NCBI RefSeq assembly: GCF_031760065.1
Contig: NZ_CP134500.1
Coordinates: 6,696,001 to 6,760,000, forward strand
Direction: 5' to 3'
DNA length: 64,000 bases
Source: Streptomyces durocortorensis
GTDB lineage: Bacteria; Actinomycetota; Actinomycetes; Streptomycetales; Streptomycetaceae
Shown: one piece after another, positions 60,752 through 64,000 of the stretch
Layout of the letters: each line of letters begins with the position of its first letter
Position numbering within the stretch: position 1 is the stretch's first letter
Notes under the pieces: model-generated
The model's input: only the letters and a program-made list of their open reading frames with translations
Databases searched by the model: none
What the model was told of the DNA's origin: nothing
Program-made: the position numbers and the translations under genes

Positions 60752-62347
60752 TCAGACCCGCCCCGTGCCGGCCCCTGCCAGGGCCTGGGTGGGAACGACC
60801 ACCCGCAGACCCAGGACCCCCAGATCGACGATGCCGTCGTTCTCCGCGTACCACCGCCAGTGGGCCCCCGGTACGTCGCCGACCGTCAGCACGATCCAGC
60901 CGCCGCCCTCCGGCGTCGAGAGGTCCGCGAGCGCCCTGGCCTCCTCGGCGGTGGGCGCGTTCTGGACGACGATGAAGCCCGTGACCTCGCCGGTGCGTGC
61001 CGCACCGCGCACCATGCCGACGCCCAGATCCTCGGCCGAGTCGAGCACCTCCTCGGGGGCCTTGCCCTTCACCTCCGAGACGGAGCGGACCCTGACCAAA
61101 CCGTTGAGGCCGGGCAGCGCGCTCGCGCTCGGGTCCACGGACACCATCACCGTGCTCTGCCGCGGCAGTTCGAGCAGGCCGCGTACCAAGGCCGCCACGG
61201 CGTCCTGGGCGACGACGAGGTCGCCGCTGACACTGAGCGCGCCGTTGATCTGCCCGAGGTCCACCATGACCTGCGCACCCCGCTCGCTCACCCCGATCCG
61301 GGCGAGGTGCGGCAGCGTGAGGGCCACACCCGCTGTGGGGTCGCCCTCGACGACAGCGGGAAGTCCCGTGCGCTCCCAGCGGTTCGTTTCGAGCGCGGTC
61401 CACGGCGCGGGCGCCGTGTGCGCCCCGGACACCGACGCCAGCAGCTTCGTGGGTTCGGCGAGCACGCTGTAGACCCGCACCGGACGCTCCGTCTCCGCCG
61501 TGTCCGCGGGCATGAGTTCGCGCAGCGCCTGCCGCACCATCACCGGCGTACGGGTGTCGGCCGCGAGCCGTCGCGCGAGCACGGCACGCCGGCGCCGCCG
61601 CAGCGCGAGCGCCAGACGGCGCGGCAACCGCGGCCGCAGTACCCGCGCGGCCCGAGCGATCCCGGAGCTGGTGGCGCGCAGGGCGCGACCGATCGGACGC
61701 CGTGCGACGATCACCACGGTCAGCAGCGCGGCACCGACGACACCTCCGATCAGCCAGGGTGACCCGAGCCGGTCGCCGAGCCCGGCGAACGTACCCGAGC
61801 TCCGGCCTGCGGCGGGGCGGGGCGCGGGGGCGGCGCTCTGCTCGGAGCGCTCCGCCGGGGCGGCGTCCTCCTCGGGCAGGACGCCTACCTCCACACCGGG
61901 CCCGTTCGCGTCCTCCGGCAGGATCAGCGCGTAGCCCGGCGTCAGCTGGTCGGGGCTCACGAAAGCCGAACCGTCCGGCAGTTGGCGCCCGCTGTTGAGG
62001 ACCAGGATCTCCTCGAACCGGTCGCCGTCGCCGAGTGTGCGTTCGGCGATCCCGAACAGAGTCTCCTGCTCGCCGCCGTTCTCCTGTGCGGACTTGATCA
62101 TGTAGTACTTCGTCACCTCGTCGGCCCGCAGCGCCAGGGAAGGGCGCATCCGCCCCGCCGCAAGCGCCGGAGAAGAGGCCAGAGCACGTACGGAAACCGG
62201 AGCGGGTGCGGATGGGAGCGCCTGCGCGGGTGAGGGCAGTGCCAGCCAGGTGACGGCAGCCAGGCCGCACAGCGCCGTCACCCTCGCAGCCGTCCGCCGC
62301 GACGCCGGCCGCCGTGCTTCGTTCGTTGTTCCCGGGGTGTCGCGCAT
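60752..62347 (-). CDS. LysM-containing membrane protein
   Basis: 531 aa. A signal peptide (RVTALCGLAAVTWLALPSPA) is followed by a LysM-like domain (KYYMIKSAQENGGEQETLFG to LTPGYALILPEDANG, about 80-145), a Glu/Ala/Pro linker, one membrane helix (PWLIGGVVGAALLTVVIVA, about 200-218), a very Arg-rich stretch and a cytosolic domain (ASVSGAHTAPAPW, LPGLNGLVRVRSVSEVKGKA, VPGAHWRWYAENDGI). It is divergent from a T7SS-type effector gene with 158 bases between. A role in a type VII or wall-linked export system is possible but inferred. Confidence 0.72.
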   Translation of the reverse strand: MRDTPGTTNEARRPASRRTAARVTALCGLAAVTWLALPSPAQALPSAPAPVSVRALASSPALAAGRMRPSLALRADEVTKYYMIKSAQENGGEQETLFGIAERTLGDGDRFEEILVLNSGRQLPDGSAFVSPDQLTPGYALILPEDANGPGVEVGVLPEEDAAPAERSEQSAAPAPRPAAGRSSGTFAGLGDRLGSPWLIGGVVGAALLTVVIVARRPIGRALRATSSGIARAARVLRPRLPRRLALALRRRRRAVLARRLAADTRTPVMVRQALRELMPADTAETERPVRVYSVLAEPTKLLASVSGAHTAPAPWTALETNRWERTGLPAVVEGDPTAGVALTLPHLARIGVSERGAQVMVDLGQINGALSVSGDLVVAQDAVAALVRGLLELPRQSTVMVSVDPSASALPGLNGLVRVRSVSEVKGKAPEEVLDSAEDLGVGMVRGAARTGEVTGFIVVQNAPTAEEARALADLSTPEGGGWIVLTVGDVPGAHWRWYAENDGIVDLGVLGLRVVVPTQALAGAGTGRV

Positions 62348-62505
62348 CCTTCTCGTCCTCCTCCGTACGGGGCCAGGTGACGCGCATCGCTGATGCGTCG
62401 GCCGTCACACGCGTGGCGCCGCGAGTCGGTTCAACGAGCTGAACCGAATCGTCGACCGCCCCGTTAGGGGGTGCCGAACGGGCGTGTAGCCGAGAGGAGT
62501 TGGAC

Positions 62506-64000
62506 ATGGCGCGTCGGCACACCACGGGCTGGGAGGTGCTCGGGTTCGGTGAGGACCCGACCCCCGGGAACCCGGAGGCGATCAGAACGCTGGCCAGGAC
62601 CTATCAGGAACTGGGCGACGGAGCGGGCGAGGCGGTCGACCTGCTGCGCGCGGACGGGGCGCTGCGCCGGGGCAAGGGCCAGGCGATGGACGCGCTGAGG
62701 ACGAGGATCACGCGGGACCTCCCGGGGCTCCTGGAGAAGACCCGCGACTCCTTTCGTACGGCGGCGGGCGCCTACGACGAGTACGCGAACACGTTGACCG
62801 GCGCCCAGGATCTGCTGGACCGGGCCATCGACCAGGGCCAGGAGGTCGCCGCCACCGCGAAGGCGGTGGTCCCTCCGCTGGCGGCTGACGCCACCCCGGA
62901 GCAGGCCGAGACCCACCAGACTCAGCAGGGCGAGGTGAATGCCGCGAAGGAGGCGCTGTCGGCCGCCGAGGACCTCGGCCGCGCGGCACAGCGGATGCGT
63001 GAGGACGGGTCCGCCAAGGCCACGATCATCCTCGATGAGGCCGCCGAACAGGCCATCCCCGCACGGGACTTCGTCAAGCAGTTCGGTGACTTCCTCGCGG
63101 ACAACCCGGTGGTGGAGATCATCGCCGGTGTCATCATCGGCATCGTCGCCGTGTTCTTCCCGGTCGTGGGTCTCATCCTCGGCGCGATCCTGTTCGCCGT
63201 GTCGGTGATCCGGATGGTGTCGCAGGGCAAGATCGACGCCGGTGAGATCATCATCGGTCTGCTGACCCTCGTGCCCGGCGGAGTCCTGCTCGGCGGCCTC
63301 GGGAAGCTCGTCGGCGCCGCGGGCAAGCTGGCGAAGTTCGCGCCGTTCCTGGCCAAGGTCGGCAAGGGCGTCGGAACGGCCTCCGGCGCGGTCACGGCCG
63401 CACTGAAGAGCTCGACGTTCATCCGCAAGACCATCGACCCGCTGGCCAAGGGGCTCGTGGGCCTCAAGACGTCCCCCGGTCTGGCGCTCGGCGCCAAGTT
63501 CGCGATCGACGTGACCACCGAGTTCTCCCTCGGCTTCCTGGCGAGCGGACTCACCGCACTGATCGACGGGAAGAAGTTCGACGTCGCCTCGGCCGCCACG
63601 GGCGCCGCGCTCGGCGCCGGCACGGCCGGTGCCCTCACGCTGTTCGGCGGGACGAAGTTCGCCACCAGCATCAAGGACGCCTTCACCACCAAGGGCAAGT
63701 TCAAGAGCAACATCGACAAGGCGTTCTCCGTCAACAGCCTCGGTGTCGTCGACGGCCAGTTCAAACCCGTCAACGTCCTGTTCTCCGAGACCAAGGGCGC
63801 GCAGAAGACCGGCTTCCACGGCATCAACGGCACGACCAAGTCGGACCCCACCACGGGCGAGGTCAAGACGAAGGTCACGACCCCGGACGGCGCGAAGACC
63901 GAGTCGAAGATCACCCCGCCCGGCCCCAAAGCCGACCAGGTGCAGGCCCCCGACGAGCTGCCCTTCGGAGTCCCGCCGCCGCAGACCTCGACGACCACCA
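62506..64000 (+). CDS. Type VII secretion-type polymorphic toxin, N-terminal part (truncated by window)
   Basis: ATG 62506 with GAGAGGAG; 498 codons are open and the gene continues past the window. Residues 1-100 (WEVLGFGEDPTPGNPEAIRT, LARTYQELGDGAGEA) fit the putative T7SS signal domain (WXG100-like helical hairpin) of streptomycete toxins. Residues about 200-245 have hydrophobic helices (VVEIIAGVIIGIVAVFFPVV, LILGAILFAVSVIRMVS), then a Gly/Ala/Lys-rich membrane-active-looking region and a Lys/Thr-rich linker. The toxin tip and any immunity gene are beyond 64000. Confidence 0.8.
   Translation, partial: MARRHTTGWEVLGFGEDPTPGNPEAIRTLARTYQELGDGAGEAVDLLRADGALRRGKGQAMDALRTRITRDLPGLLEKTRDSFRTAAGAYDEYANTLTGAQDLLDRAIDQGQEVAATAKAVVPPLAADATPEQAETHQTQQGEVNAAKEALSAAEDLGRAAQRMREDGSAKATIILDEAAEQAIPARDFVKQFGDFLADNPVVEIIAGVIIGIVAVFFPVVGLILGAILFAVSVIRMVSQGKIDAGEIIIGLLTLVPGGVLLGGLGKLVGAAGKLAKFAPFLAKVGKGVGTASGAVTAALKSSTFIRKTIDPLAKGLVGLKTSPGLALGAKFAIDVTTEFSLGFLASGLTALIDGKKFDVASAATGAALGAGTAGALTLFGGTKFATSIKDAFTTKGKFKSNIDKAFSVNSLGVVDGQFKPVNVLFSETKGAQKTGFHGINGTTKSDPTTGEVKTKVTTPDGAKTESKITPPGPKADQVQAPDELPFGVPPPQTSTTT

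Noticed and set aside
62464..63819. 451-codon minus-strand frame
   Set aside because: Antisense to the T7SS-type effector, which has a good ribosome-binding site and domain pattern.

Overview
The window is chromosomal DNA of a Streptomyces or a very close relative. GC is very high, many starts are GTG or TTG, and the gene set is typical of the genus: a hopanoid cluster, a conservon (cvn) operon, a LysM/M23 hydrolase behind a ydaO (c-di-AMP) riboswitch, SCO-type lipoproteins and a type VII secretion-type toxin. About 60 protein genes or fragments, two identical tRNA-Pro(GGG) genes and one integrated element of about 14.8 kb can be supported.

Layout, left half. 1-3769: end of a hopanoid operon (hpnG tail, hpnH, an HpnO-like aminotransferase, an HTH-cupin regulator and a small membrane protein). 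The usual ispG-dxs pair is missing; about 30 codons of a dxs 3' end seem to survive between hpnH and the aminotransferase. 3773-7161: tyrosine phosphatase, riboswitch-LysM/M23 peptidase, SGNH hydrolase. 7174-15083: the uncharacterised STM4011-STM4015 system (two radical SAM enzymes, an alkaline-phosphatase-fold hydrolase, an ATP-grasp-like protein and two tandem LRR-like STM4015 paralogues), with a divergent pair made of a 108-aa protein and a DUF6745 protein. 15095-17432: TetR gene with a MITE-like element right at its start, then an MBL-fold hydrolase. 17561-24962: extracellular polysaccharide locus (beta-helix lipoprotein, UDP-sugar dehydrogenase, GalE, membrane GT2, UXS-like epimerase). 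25244-34778: small proteins, long-form GAPDH, cvnABCD plus a GAF protein, a LacI remnant and a split transketolase.

Right half. The first tRNA-Pro (34906-34979) is the left attachment site of an integrated element that ends at a 44-bp copy of the tRNA 3' end (49741-49784). The element has integrase and excisionase, a DUF3800 protein, a large unknown protein with a zinc-knuckle-like motif at both ends, a truncated Nudix gene beside a membrane protein, and two same-strand IS5-type insertion sequences. These bracket two HNH endonuclease genes, three tandem copies of a ~50-aa membrane protein and the first codons of a terminase small-subunit gene cut by the second IS. No replication, conjugation or virion genes are seen, so it looks like a decayed prophage or satellite carrying accessory genes. 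Beyond it (49884-59191) lie a membrane-protein operon with two GxxNTV-motif small proteins, a cold-shock protein, a DUF2510 protein, DUF2264, DUF309 and a STAND-type ATPase lacking an HTH. A second identical tRNA-Pro follows (59241), with the scar of another integrase. The window ends with an SCO0930-type lipoprotein, a LysM membrane protein and a truncated T7SS-type effector.

The parts most worth a second look are the STM4011-4015 locus with its duplicated YxAVSE-tailed proteins, the contents and att structure of the tRNA-Pro element, and the dxs scar in the hopanoid cluster.
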